Shown here: in pieces, positions 35,717 through 44,753 of the stretch
Position numbering within the stretch: the stretch's first letter is position 1
Layout of the letters: each line of letters starts with the position of its first letter
Assembly: GCF_003269035.1 (NCBI RefSeq)
Contig: NZ_QLTK01000021.1
Span: 1-64,000, forward strand
Length of the DNA: 64,000 nt
Source: Paraburkholderia bryophila
GTDB taxonomy: Bacteria > Pseudomonadota > Gammaproteobacteria > Burkholderiales > Burkholderiaceae
Direction of reading: 5' to 3'
Position numbers and translations under genes: made by a program
Notes under the pieces: model-generated
Told to the model about the DNA's origin: nothing
The model's database searches: none
Seen by the model: only the letters and a program-made list of their open reading frames with translations

Positions 35717-37423
35717 ATGACCTTACGCATTGGCCGCCGCGCTTACGCGGAAATGTTCGGCCCCACCACCGGCGACCGCGTGCGCCTCGCCGATACCGAG
35801 TTGCTGATCGAAGTCGAACGCGACTTCACCACCTACGGCGAAGAAGTGAAATTCGGCGGCGGCAAAGTGATTCGCGACGGCATGGGCCAGTCGCAGCGCG
35901 TGCATGCCGACGTGGTCGATACCGTCGTGACGAACGCGCTGATTCTCGATCACTGGGGCATCGTCAAGGCCGACATCGGCATCAGGAACGGCCGCATCGC
36001 GGCGATCGGCAAGGCGGGCAATCCCGACATCCAGCCGAACGTGACGATCGCGATCGGCGCGTCCACCGAGGTGATCGCCGGCGAAGGGCTGATCGTCACG
36101 GCGGGCGGGATCGACACGCATATTCACTTCATCAGCCCGCAGCAGATCGAGGAAGCGCTCGCGAGCGGCGTGACGACCATGCTTGGCGGCGGCACGGGTC
36201 CGGCCACGGGCACCAACGCCACCACCTGCACGCCGGGTCCGTGGCATCTCGAACGCATGCTGCAGGCCGCCGACGGTTATCCGATGAACCTCGGCTTTCT
36301 CGGCAAGGGCAACGTGAGTCAGCCGCAGCCCGCGCTGGAACAGATCGCCGCGGGCGCCATCGGTCTGAAACTGCACGAGGACTGGGGTACGACGCCGGCC
36401 GCGATCGACAACTGTCTTTCCGTCGCCGACGACACCGACACGCAGGTCGCGATCCACACGGACACGCTGAACGAAGCGGGTTTCGTGGAAGCGACCGTGG
36501 CCGCGTTCAAGGGCCGCACGATTCACACGTATCACACGGAAGGCGCAGGCGGCGGCCACGCGCCGGACATCATCAAGGTCTGCGGCGAAGCCAACGTGCT
36601 GCCCTCGTCGACCAATCCGACGCGTCCGTACACCGTCAATACGCTCGACGAGCATCTCGACATGCTGATGGTATGCCATCACCTGGACCCGTCGATCGCG
36701 GAAGACATTGCGTTCGCCGAGTCGCGGATTCGCCGCGAAACCATCGCGGCGGAAGACATCCTGCACGACCTCGGCGCATTGTCGATGCTGTCGTCGGATT
36801 CGCAGGCCATGGGCCGCGTCGGCGAAGTCATCATCCGCACGTGGCAGACCGCGCACAAGATGAAGGTGCAACGCGGCGCGCTGCCCGAAGACAACGCGCG
36901 CCACGATAATTTTCGCGCGAAGCGCTACGTCGCCAAATACACGATCAATCCGGCGATCACGCATGGCATCTCGCATGAAGTCGGCTCGATCGAGCCGGGC
37001 AAGTGGGCCGATCTGGTGTTCTGGGAACCGGCGTTCTTCGGCATCAAGCCGTCGCTGATTCTGAAGGGCGGCATGATCGCGATGGCGCAGATGGGCGACC
37101 CGAACGCGTCGATTCCCACGCCGCAGCCGGTCCACTATCGCGAGATGTTCGCCACGCGCGGCGGTGCGTTGGGACGCACGTCGCTGACCTTCGTCTCGCA
37201 GCTCGCCGCCGAGGCGAACGTGGGCGAACGTTATGGACTGAGCAAACGTATCGTCGCGGTGAAGCACTGCCGCAACATTTCGAAGGCCGACATGATTCAC
37301 AACGCGTGGCGCCCGGCGATCAGCGTCGATCCGGAGACCTACCAGGTGATCGCCGACGGCCAGTTGCTGACCTGCGAACCGGCCACCGTGCTGCCGATGG
37401 CGCAACGTTACTTCCTGTTCTGA
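35717..37423 (+). CDS. ureC: Urease alpha (catalytic) subunit
   Basis: Nickel-containing catalytic subunit, 568 residues, full length. Nickel ligands and catalytic residues are present: THIHF, the lysine that becomes carbamylated in GLKLHEDWG, HTDTLNEAGF, HTYHTEGAGGGHAPDI and the flap histidine in MVCHHLD. The start MTLRIGRRAYAEMFGPTTGD is typical. It is followed after 3 nt by ureE. Confidence 0.98.
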   Translation: MTLRIGRRAYAEMFGPTTGDRVRLADTELLIEVERDFTTYGEEVKFGGGKVIRDGMGQSQRVHADVVDTVVTNALILDHWGIVKADIGIRNGRIAAIGKAGNPDIQPNVTIAIGASTEVIAGEGLIVTAGGIDTHIHFISPQQIEEALASGVTTMLGGGTGPATGTNATTCTPGPWHLERMLQAADGYPMNLGFLGKGNVSQPQPALEQIAAGAIGLKLHEDWGTTPAAIDNCLSVADDTDTQVAIHTDTLNEAGFVEATVAAFKGRTIHTYHTEGAGGGHAPDIIKVCGEANVLPSSTNPTRPYTVNTLDEHLDMLMVCHHLDPSIAEDIAFAESRIRRETIAAEDILHDLGALSMLSSDSQAMGRVGEVIIRTWQTAHKMKVQRGALPEDNARHDNFRAKRYVAKYTINPAITHGISHEVGSIEPGKWADLVFWEPAFFGIKPSLILKGGMIAMAQMGDPNASIPTPQPVHYREMFATRGGALGRTSLTFVSQLAAEANVGERYGLSKRIVAVKHCRNISKADMIHNAWRPAISVDPETYQVIADGQLLTCEPATVLPMAQRYFLF

Positions 37424-37426
37424 ATC

Positions 37427-38140
37427 ATGCGCACACTCGACAAACTGATTGCGCCGCATCTGAAGCTGGCACCCGTGCTGGTGAAGCGCGCGCCGACGTT
37501 GACGCTGGCGTTCGACGACCGCCGCAAGAGCCGGCTCGCGGCCACGCTGGATAGCGGCGAAGAGATTGCGTTGCTGTTGCCGCGCGGCACGGTGCTGCGC
37601 GACGGCGACGTGCTGGTTGCCGACGACGGCGCTCTGGTGCGCGTGGTCGCCGCGCCGGAAGCGGTGCTGGTGGTACGCGCGAAAGACGCGCTGACGCTGA
37701 CGCGCGCCGCTTATCACCTCGGCAACCGTCACACGCCGGTGGAGGTTGGCGCGGATTATCTGAAGCTCGAATACGATCCGGTGCTGGCCGATATGCTCAA
37801 GCGCATCGGCGCGACGGTCGATCAGGTGTCGATGCCGTTTCAGCCGGAGTCCGGCGCGTACGGCGGCGGTCATAAGCATGGGCATGACGAGACGTTCGCC
37901 GAGGACTATGCGCTCGCGCAACAGGTGTTTGGCGAACATCATGGTCATGGGCATTCACATGAGCAGGGTCATGACCACGCTCATGGGGACGCGCACTCGC
38001 ACGACCATGGTCACGAGCACAGTCATGCGCACGGCCACTCGCATGATCACGACCACGCTCACCCGCACGACCACACCGCCCCCGACCATGTCCACGACGA
38101 ATCGTGCGGCCACGGCCACCACCACCATGCGCATCGCTGA
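37427..38140 (+). CDS. ureE: Urease nickel chaperone UreE with long His-rich tail
   Basis: Delivers nickel to the UreDFG-urease complex. The 237-residue protein has the N-terminal peptide-binding domain (starts MRTLDKLIAPHLKL) and the metal-binding domain (YHLGNRHTPVEV). The unusually long C-terminal tail of about 90 residues has about 33 histidines, mostly as alternating His-Asp, His-Ser, His-Ala and His-Gly. Such tails store several nickel ions in some UreE proteins. The last 14 nt overlap the start of ureF. Confidence 0.95.
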   Translation: MRTLDKLIAPHLKLAPVLVKRAPTLTLAFDDRRKSRLAATLDSGEEIALLLPRGTVLRDGDVLVADDGALVRVVAAPEAVLVVRAKDALTLTRAAYHLGNRHTPVEVGADYLKLEYDPVLADMLKRIGATVDQVSMPFQPESGAYGGGHKHGHDETFAEDYALAQQVFGEHHGHGHSHEQGHDHAHGDAHSHDHGHEHSHAHGHSHDHDHAHPHDHTAPDHVHDESCGHGHHHHAHR

Positions 38141-38807
38141 ACTCACCGCGCTGCTGCATCTCGCGTCGCCGGCACTGCCGATCGGCGCGTTCAGCTACTC
38201 GCAAGGCCTCGAAGCGGCGATCGAAGCGCAACTGATCACCGATGCCGATTCCGCCCGCGCCTGGATCGCAAGCGGTCTCACCGACGTGCTCGCGCACGGC
38301 GAACTGCCGTTCATCGCGCATCAGATGGAACGCTGGCGCACGCATGACGCGTCCGGTCTCGCCGAAGCCAACAGCGAATTCCTCGCCAGCCGCGAGTCCG
38401 CGGAACTGCGCCGCGAAACCGAGCAGATGGGTTGGTCGCTGCGGCAACTGTGCGTCTCGCTGGAATGGGGCGACGCCGCCCGTCGCGCGACGCTCGCCGT
38501 GCTCACGCCGCTCGCGCAACCCACGGCCTTCGCCTTCGCCGCGTATGCACACGACGCCGCGCTCGACGCCGCCCTCGCCGCCTACGCGTTCAGCTGGGTG
38601 GAGAACCAGGCGGCCGCCGCGTTGAAGGCCGTACCGTTGGGACAACTCGCGGGACAACGCATCATCGTCGCGTTGCGCGAGCCGATCGACGCCGCCGTCA
38701 CGCGTGCGCTAGCCACACCGCCGGAACACATCAACACGTTCGCGCCGCAACTCGGTATTCTGTCGGCGCGCCATGAGTCGCAGTATTCGCGGCTTTTTCG
38801 CTCATAA
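38127..38807 (+). CDS. ureF: Urease accessory protein UreF
   Basis: Acts with UreD and UreG in urease activation; 226 residues. The ATG at 38127 gives the usual start MRIAELTALLHLASPALPIG, followed by the conserved FSYSQGLEAAIEAQLI. It overlaps the coding end of the ureE histidine tail by 14 nt. A longer frame back to 37878 is the +1 frame of that tail (Thr/Arg-rich) and is not real. Confidence 0.94.
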   Translation: MRIAELTALLHLASPALPIGAFSYSQGLEAAIEAQLITDADSARAWIASGLTDVLAHGELPFIAHQMERWRTHDASGLAEANSEFLASRESAELRRETEQMGWSLRQLCVSLEWGDAARRATLAVLTPLAQPTAFAFAAYAHDAALDAALAAYAFSWVENQAAAALKAVPLGQLAGQRIIVALREPIDAAVTRALATPPEHINTFAPQLGILSARHESQYSRLFRS

Positions 38808-38818
38808 AACGATCCATC

Positions 38819-39463
38819 ATGAACGCACCTCATCATCCCGCCCTGCGCACCAGAAAATTGCCGCCGCTGCGTGTCGGCGTCGGCGGCCCGGTCGGCTCGG
38901 GCAAGACCACACTGCTCGAAATGCTCTGCAAGGCCATGCGCGACCGCTACGACCTCGTCGCGATCACCAACGACATCTACACGAAAGAAGACCAGCGTCT
39001 GTTGACGGTGGCGGGTGCGTTGCCGGCCGAGCGGATCATGGGCGTCGAAACCGGCGGCTGTCCGCATACGGCGATTCGCGAAGACGCGTCGATCAATCTC
39101 GAAGCGGTGGACCGCATGCTGACGCGTTTTCCCGATGCGGATATCGTCTTCATCGAATCGGGCGGCGACAACCTCGCGGCGACCTTCAGCCCGGAGCTGT
39201 CGGACCTGACGATTTACGTGATCGACGTGGCCGGCGGCGAGAAGATTCCGCGCAAAGGCGGCCCGGGCATTACGAAGTCGGATCTGCTGGTGATCAACAA
39301 GACCGACCTCGCGCCGATGGTCGGCGCGAACCTGGAAGTGATGGCCTCCGACGCGAAGAAAATGCGCGGCGAACGGCCGTTCGTGATGAGCAATCTGAAG
39401 GCGTTGGACGGCCTTCAGGAGGTGATTGCGTTTATTGAAAAGAAGGGGTTGTTGAAGGTGTGA
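38819..39463 (+). CDS. ureG: Urease accessory GTPase UreG
   Basis: SIMIBI-class GTPase that drives nickel transfer into urease, 214 residues. P-loop GGPVGSGKTTLLEML near residue 24, metal-linked GCPHTAIREDAS, FIESGGDNLAATFSPEL and NKTDLAP are all present. It starts 11 nt after ureF and ends the urease run; the next gene (waaA) converges on it. Confidence 0.97.
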   Translation: MNAPHHPALRTRKLPPLRVGVGGPVGSGKTTLLEMLCKAMRDRYDLVAITNDIYTKEDQRLLTVAGALPAERIMGVETGGCPHTAIREDASINLEAVDRMLTRFPDADIVFIESGGDNLAATFSPELSDLTIYVIDVAGGEKIPRKGGPGITKSDLLVINKTDLAPMVGANLEVMASDAKKMRGERPFVMSNLKALDGLQEVIAFIEKKGLLKV

Positions 39464-39477
39464 GACCGGTGGGCCGA

Positions 39478-39494
39478 GGGCGCTCAGCGCGCCC
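39478..39494. terminator. Short hairpin between convergent ureG and waaA
   Basis: GGGCGC, loop TCAGC, GCGCCC lies in the 37-bp gap between the two convergent stop codons. Without a T-run it is only a weak candidate for a shared terminator. Confidence 0.35.
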
Positions 39495-39500
39495 CCACGC

Positions 39501-40814
39501 CTACTCCGGCAACAACGCCATCAACACATCCACCGTGCGCGCGGTCGCGCCGCGATGGCGCGCGGCAAACGCCGACGCGGCGCCACCCATCGCCAACCGC
39601 CGGGCCTTATCGCCGAACAGTTCGCGCAAGGCCTTCGCCAGTTCGGCGGGGTCCTGCACCTGCACCGCGGCGCCTGCCGCGACCGCGTCGGCCGTGGCTT
39701 GCGTGAAGTTGAACACGTGCGGGCCGATCAGCACCGGCACACCGACCGCGCATGCCTCGATCAGATTCTGTCCACCGAGCGGCAGCAAGCTGCCACCGAT
39801 AAACGCGAGATCCGACGCCGCGTAGTAAGCGCCGAGTTCGCCCATCGAATCGCCCAGCAGCACGCTCACGCCGGACGGCAACGCCGCCAGCCCACCGCTC
39901 GCCGCCGCGGCCGCCGACGCGCCTTTTGCCCCCGGCGCCCAGTTCGAACGCCGTTCGAGCCGCATGCCCAGGCGTTCGACCAGCGCAGCCACTTCGTTGA
40001 ACCGCTGCGGATGACGCGGCACCAGGATCAGCAAGGCATCGTCCACATTCAGCGCCGCGAACGCCTGCAACACCAACTCCTCTTCGCCTTCGCGCGTACT
40101 CGCCGCCACCCACACCGGCCGCGCGCCGATCGCCGCCCGCCATGCATGGCCGCGCGCCGCCAACTCAGGCGGCGTGCTCATGTCGAACTTCAGATTGCCG
40201 AGCACCGCGACATTGCGCGCGCCGAGCGCGGTCAACCGCTCCGCATCCGACGGACTCTGCGCCAGCACGCGCGCAAAGCCACCGAACACGTCTTTGGTCG
40301 CGCCGCCGAATTTGGCCGCCCGCTTGAACGAGCGCGCCGACATCCGCGCATTGGTCAGCACCAGCGGCACCTCCGCGCGACGGCATTCGTCGATCAAGGT
40401 CGGCCACACCTCGGTTTCCATCACCAGACCGAGCGACGGCCGCCACGTCCGCAAAAACCGCCGCACCGCATGCGGCATGTCGTAGGGCAGATAGGCGCGC
40501 AACACCCGGTTGCCGAAAATCTGCTCGCCGGTCGCGCGGCCGCTCGGCGTCATGTGCGTCAGCAGAATGCGTGCGTCGGGACGCGCCTTGATCAGCGCGT
40601 CGATCAGCGGTTGCGCGGCGCGCGTCTCGCCCACCGACACCGCATGCACCCAGATCAGCGGCGCGTTGTCTTCGGGTAGCCGGCCGCGCGCATAGCCGAA
40701 GCGCTCGCCGATATGCTCGCGATAACCGCGCTCCTTGCGCGAACGGACCCACAGACGCAGCACGGCCAGCGGCGCGACGATCCACCAGAGCGCGTTATAG
40801 ATCACCCTCAGCAT
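39501..40814 (-). CDS. waaA: 3-deoxy-D-manno-octulosonic acid (Kdo) transferase
   Basis: Adds Kdo to lipid A precursor at the inner face of the cytoplasmic membrane; 437 residues. The N-terminal membrane anchor and basic loop (MLRVIYNALWWIVAPLAVLR, then KERGYREHIGERFG) are typical. The active-site glutamate region is IWVHAVSVGETRAAQPLIDA, and the C-terminal part has SMGELGAYYAASDLAFIGGS. The ATG at 40814 was chosen; the upstream extension to 40877 is non-coding. Last gene of the waaC-kdoO-waaA run. Confidence 0.95.
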   Translation of the reverse strand: MLRVIYNALWWIVAPLAVLRLWVRSRKERGYREHIGERFGYARGRLPEDNAPLIWVHAVSVGETRAAQPLIDALIKARPDARILLTHMTPSGRATGEQIFGNRVLRAYLPYDMPHAVRRFLRTWRPSLGLVMETEVWPTLIDECRRAEVPLVLTNARMSARSFKRAAKFGGATKDVFGGFARVLAQSPSDAERLTALGARNVAVLGNLKFDMSTPPELAARGHAWRAAIGARPVWVAASTREGEEELVLQAFAALNVDDALLILVPRHPQRFNEVAALVERLGMRLERRSNWAPGAKGASAAAAASGGLAALPSGVSVLLGDSMGELGAYYAASDLAFIGGSLLPLGGQNLIEACAVGVPVLIGPHVFNFTQATADAVAAGAAVQVQDPAELAKALRELFGDKARRLAMGGAASAFAARHRGATARTVDVLMALLPE

Positions 40815-40899
40815 CGGGGCTCCGTGCCAGCGAGCGCACGAGCCGGCGCATCTCGAGCATCCGGCCGGCGCGCGCAATGCCCCCCATGGACCGCGGCGC

Positions 40900-41784
40900 T
40901 CAAACCAGCGCCCTGCCCTTCAGGCGCTCGAGAATGCCGAGCGGCGCGCATTCGGGTTGCGCCATCGCCTTGACCGGCAGGAAGAAGGTCTGCTCCAGCA
41001 TGAACTGGCCGGACATCACCGCGTGCGAGGTCTGGTCCGAGAAACACACCCACACGCTGCCCGGCGGAAACGGCATGGTCTCCTGCGGGCTCGACTTCTG
41101 ATAGTCGAGGTCGGCCTTCATGCCGTCGTGCAGATTGAGCATCAGATGGTCGTACTCGCTGCGCGGCGATTTGGTCACGTGCAGCAGATTCAGCAGCCAA
41201 GCGGCGCCCGGCATTGGCGGTTTGATGCGCGGCAGGAAGCGTTTGGCCATGTCCTCGAACGGTTCGCCGACGCGCCACACGCGCGGCGATCCATGCGGAT
41301 TGACGTTGGTGAACACGCGCAGAATCCGCTCGCCGTAGTTCGGCCGCGACGGAAACGCGTCGACATGCAGACGGCTATCGTCTTTTCGCCACGACGTTTC
41401 GCGCGTTTCCACCTGATGCAGCCGCAGGCTGGTCGGCGCGACCCGCAGCCGGCCGTTGTATTCGGGAAAGAGACCGTCCACCAGCGTGCGCGCATTGGCC
41501 TGATAACGCGCGATCAACGCCCGCACCGCCGACTGCGTGACGGCGTCGCCGGCCACACCGTGCAGCGCGCCGCCGTTCGGTTCGAGACTGATGTTCTTGC
41601 GCTTCGGATCGGCGAGCGCGGGATCGAGCAGTGCCTGTTCGCCGCCTTCGATCGCGAAACGCAGGTTCGGGAAATACAGCACTTTGCCGCGTTCGACGCC
41701 GGCGAGCAGCGTCTCGCGCGGCACGGACAGGCTGCGTCCGTGCCAGTCGGCGTTCGCTACTTCGATGATCTGGGTTTCGTTCAT
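40900..41784 (-). CDS. kdoO: Kdo 3-hydroxylase (Fe(II)/2-oxoglutarate-dependent)
   Basis: A 294-residue enzyme of the Kdo hydroxylase family described in Burkholderia and Yersinia, which adds a 3-hydroxyl to Kdo so that Ko appears in the LPS inner core. Metal-site residues are visible as H140-x-D142 (SRLHVDAF) and distal H254 (DQTSHAV). KRKNISLEPNGGALHGV is a family-like stretch. It lies between waaC and waaA, 85 nt from waaA, which agrees with modification of Kdo. Confidence 0.88.
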   Translation of the reverse strand: MNETQIIEVANADWHGRSLSVPRETLLAGVERGKVLYFPNLRFAIEGGEQALLDPALADPKRKNISLEPNGGALHGVAGDAVTQSAVRALIARYQANARTLVDGLFPEYNGRLRVAPTSLRLHQVETRETSWRKDDSRLHVDAFPSRPNYGERILRVFTNVNPHGSPRVWRVGEPFEDMAKRFLPRIKPPMPGAAWLLNLLHVTKSPRSEYDHLMLNLHDGMKADLDYQKSSPQETMPFPPGSVWVCFSDQTSHAVMSGQFMLEQTFFLPVKAMAQPECAPLGILERLKGRALV

Positions 41785-41833
41785 GGTCGCCCTTGAAAAC
41801 GGATGGAGCTTAAGGCGAAGCGCACCGCACGGG

Positions 41834-42835
41834 CTACAGCAAGCCGAATCCGGCCAGCGCCGACTTCACCTGTTGCAGCGTGGGCGGCTGCCCGGCGGTG
41901 CCGAGATTGATCACGTTCGGCGACCAGTAGCCGCCGGTGCGCCACGCGGTGGCGAAATTGTACAACTCGACTGTCGGGCGCTTCAGCGCCGCCGCGATGT
42001 GGACTAGACCTGTATCAACCCCCACCGTCGCGGCCGCGCCTTCGATCAGGCCGACCACCGCGGGCAACGACAGCTTTGGCGGCACGATGGCCGCCGCGCC
42101 GAATTCCTTCGCCAGCCGCTCGCTGGTGGCGCGCTCTTCTTCGCTGCCCCACGGCAACACGATCGACGCGCCACGCCGCACCAGCGACTGCCCAAGATCG
42201 ATCCACGCGGTATCGGGCCACTGCTTGTCGGCGCGCGAGGTGGCATGCACGAACACCACGTACGGCACCGGCAGATTCAGATCGGCCTGCGACAACGCCA
42301 GCGCGGCGCGTTGCGTGTCGAGGCCGAAATCGATCTCGTCGGTCGGTTGCGGCGCCGGGTCGTTCAATGCCGCCGCCACCAGTTGCCGCGTGCGCTCCAC
42401 CACATGGGTACGCGGCTCGATCGGCACGCGCTTGTCGTAGAAGAACCGCACCGGCCACTCGAAGCCGGCGCCGTCGGTCCGGTTCGCCAGGCCGACCAGC
42501 GGTCCGCGCGCCATGCTCGCGACCCACGCGGTCTTGATGAGCCCCTGGCAGTCGATCACCAGATCGTAGTTCTCGGCGGCGAGCGCGCGGCGAAACGCGC
42601 CGATCTCGCGCCAGTTCTCCGCCGACAGCAGACGCTTGCGCCAACGCCGTAGCGACACGGGAATCGCGCGCCGCACGCCGCTCACGAGCTGCACCAGCCC
42701 GACGAAGCTTTCTTCAACGAGCCAGTCGATCTGCGCCTCGGGATGGCGGCGCCGGATATCGGCGATCACCGGCATGTTGTGAACGACGTCGCCCAGCGAC
42801 GACACCCTCACGATCAGTATCTTTTGCACGCTCAA
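41834..42835 (-). CDS. waaC: Lipopolysaccharide heptosyltransferase I
   Basis: Transfers the first L,D-heptose to Kdo of the inner core, family GT9; 333 residues. The start MSVQKILIVRVSSLGDVVHN and the motif AATVGVDTGLVHIAAALKRP are characteristic. First gene of the waaC-kdoO-waaA run; 49 nt before kdoO. Confidence 0.94.
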   Translation of the reverse strand: MSVQKILIVRVSSLGDVVHNMPVIADIRRRHPEAQIDWLVEESFVGLVQLVSGVRRAIPVSLRRWRKRLLSAENWREIGAFRRALAAENYDLVIDCQGLIKTAWVASMARGPLVGLANRTDGAGFEWPVRFFYDKRVPIEPRTHVVERTRQLVAAALNDPAPQPTDEIDFGLDTQRAALALSQADLNLPVPYVVFVHATSRADKQWPDTAWIDLGQSLVRRGASIVLPWGSEEERATSERLAKEFGAAAIVPPKLSLPAVVGLIEGAAATVGVDTGLVHIAAALKRPTVELYNFATAWRTGGYWSPNVINLGTAGQPPTLQQVKSALAGFGLL

Positions 42836-42960
42836 GAGTGGGAAAACCGGCTATCCGGCCCGAAGATGCGTTGAAAGAGCCCCAAAGGGCGGAGAAAACA
42901 CGGCGGTCCCGGTCGTCTCACGAGGACGGCAATTCTAGCGCGTCGCCTGTCATTTACATG

Positions 42961-42998
42961 AAAAAACGCGGCGCGGTAAGTCCAACCCGCGCCGCGTT
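42961..42998 (-). terminator. Rho-independent terminator after the phosphohexomutase gene
   Basis: On the minus strand a perfect 12-bp stem (AACGCGGCGCGG, 10-nt loop, CCGCGCCGCGTT) runs into a run of T residues. It lies about 60 nt after the stop codon of the leftward mutase gene and separates it from waaC. Confidence 0.9.
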
Positions 42999-43056
42999 CG
43001 ACGACGGCGGCGATTCGGGTCGCAGCGCGACCCGCAGCGCCCCGCCGCTGCCACGT

Positions 43057-44451
43057 TTAGAACGGCAGCTTCGCGTCCGCCTTTTCCGCGAGGATCACGC
43101 GGCGGAAGTCTTCCTGGATGCGCTTGAGCGCGGCGTCGTTGTCGGCTTCGAAACGCATCACCACGACCGGCGTGGTGTTCGACGAGCGCGCCAGACCGAA
43201 GCCGTCCGGATACTCGACGCGCAGGCCGTCGATCGTCACGACGTCGTCCGCGCCGGTGAACTTCGCGTTCTGCTGCATACGCGCGATCAGTTCGAAGTTT
43301 TCGCCTTCCTCGAGCTTCAGTTGCAGTTCCGGCGTGGAGTGCGAGTTCGGCAGCGCATTCAGCAGCGCGCTCGGGTCCGCCACCCGCGTGAGAATTTCGA
43401 GCAGGCGCGCGCCTGTGTACAGGCCGTCGTCGAAACCGTACCAGCGGTCTTTAAAGAACACGTGGCCGCTCATTTCGCCCGCCAGCGGCGCGCCGGTTTC
43501 ACGCAGCTTCGCTTTCACCAGCGAGTGGCCGGTCTTCCACATCAGCGGCTCGCCGCCTTTTTCCTTGACCCACTTCGCCAGGTTGCGCGTGCACTTCACG
43601 TCGTAAATGATCTGCGCGCCCTTGTTGCGCGACAGCACTTCTTCGGCGAATAGCATGAGCTGCCGGTCCGGGTAGATGATCTGGCCGTCTTTGGTGACCA
43701 CGCCGAGACGGTCGCCGTCGCCGTCGAACGCGAAGCCGATTTCGGCGTCGGTTTCCTTCAGGGCGCGGATCACGTCCTGCAGATTTTCCGGGTGCGCCGG
43801 GTCCGGGTGATGGTTCGGGAAGTTGCCGTCGATCTCGGTAAACAGTTCGACCAGTTCGCAGCCGAGCTTCTTGAAGAGCTTCGGCGCGAGACCGCCGGCC
43901 ACGCCGTTACCGGTGTCGACCACGATCTTCATGGGACGCGCGAGCTTGATGTCGCCGGCAATGCGCTCGAGGTAAATATCCGCGATGTCGTATTCGGTGT
44001 AGGTGCCGCTGCCTTGCGAGAAGTTGCCGTCGACGATGCGCTGATGCAGCGCGAGAATCTGTTCGCCGTAAATGGCCGCGCCGCGCAGCACCATCTTGAA
44101 GCCGTTGTAGTCCGGCGGATTGTGGCTGCCGGTCACGACGATGCACGAATCGACGCGACGCTCGCCGCCTGCCAGTTGCAGGGGCACGCTGGCGGCGAAG
44201 TAGCCGACCGGTGTGGGCACCATGCCGACGTTGACCACGTCGACGCCCGCTTCACGCAAACCGTCCGACAGCGCCTGAATCAGTTCGGGACCCGACAGGC
44301 GGCCGTCACGCGCGACCACCACGGCGTCGCCGCCTTGCGCCCGCACTTCGCTGCCGAATGCGCGGCCGATGGACCGCGCGGCGTCGGCGTCGAGCGTCTT
44401 GCCGATTACACCGCGAATGTCATACGCCTTGAAAATAGATTTGGAGATCAT
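43057..44451 (-). CDS. Phosphomannomutase/phosphoglucomutase
   Basis: Interconverts hexose 6-phosphate and 1-phosphate for nucleotide-sugar synthesis; 464 residues, alpha-D-phosphohexomutase family (AlgC/ManB type). The phosphoserine is S109 in CIVVTGSHNPPDYNGF, the metal loop is AFDGDGDRLG and the sugar-binding loop is GEMSGHVFF. It is monocistronic: its own terminator lies downstream and a rightward polysaccharide locus starts on the other side. It would supply mannose- or glucose-1-phosphate to that locus. Confidence 0.94.
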   Translation of the reverse strand: MISKSIFKAYDIRGVIGKTLDADAARSIGRAFGSEVRAQGGDAVVVARDGRLSGPELIQALSDGLREAGVDVVNVGMVPTPVGYFAASVPLQLAGGERRVDSCIVVTGSHNPPDYNGFKMVLRGAAIYGEQILALHQRIVDGNFSQGSGTYTEYDIADIYLERIAGDIKLARPMKIVVDTGNGVAGGLAPKLFKKLGCELVELFTEIDGNFPNHHPDPAHPENLQDVIRALKETDAEIGFAFDGDGDRLGVVTKDGQIIYPDRQLMLFAEEVLSRNKGAQIIYDVKCTRNLAKWVKEKGGEPLMWKTGHSLVKAKLRETGAPLAGEMSGHVFFKDRWYGFDDGLYTGARLLEILTRVADPSALLNALPNSHSTPELQLKLEEGENFELIARMQQNAKFTGADDVVTIDGLRVEYPDGFGLARSSNTTPVVVMRFEADNDAALKRIQEDFRRVILAEKADAKLPF

Positions 44452-44753
44452 GTTGGCTCACTTGCGTGCAATGGAAAATTTTGACTGGCGCATCGGCTAA
44501 CGATCGGTAAAACATAGCCGTGAAGCATTGCGATGCGCCCTTGCCGGAAGCGATCCGGTTCCAACTTATAATCGCGTTTTTCGGACTTGCCTGATTACGC
44601 CATTCTAATGCTTAGACGCTCTCCATTTGTAAAGTTGCCGCGACGGCCAGCCCGGTGGGGAGAGCGGCAGATCACCGTGGCGCGCGGCGCGTCTGCATTG
44701 CCCATCATGCAAGTCAACCCGTGCGAGCAGGCGGACCGCCACGCGGCCATCGC
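44452..44753. other. Divergent spacer between the mutase and the flippase gene
   Basis: This 302-bp spacer becomes AT-richer around 44560-44635. A perfect TATAAT at 44567-44572 on the plus strand could be a -10 element for the rightward polysaccharide genes, about 180 nt before the flippase ATG; no good -35 is seen at 17 bp. No gene or RNA structure is evident. Confidence 0.45.

Noticed and set aside
35723..37954. 743-codon open frame antisense to ureC and ureE
   Set aside because: Covers the unmistakable catalytic urease subunit; translation is Arg/His/Val-rich without domains.
37878..38126. N-terminal extension of UreF
   Set aside because: It is the +1 frame of the UreE histidine tail, giving Thr/Arg/Met repeats; UreF proteins start at the later ATG.
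44655..44753. Longer N terminus for the flippase
   Set aside because: The extra residues are Arg/His/Pro-rich and precede the natural membrane-protein start at 44754.
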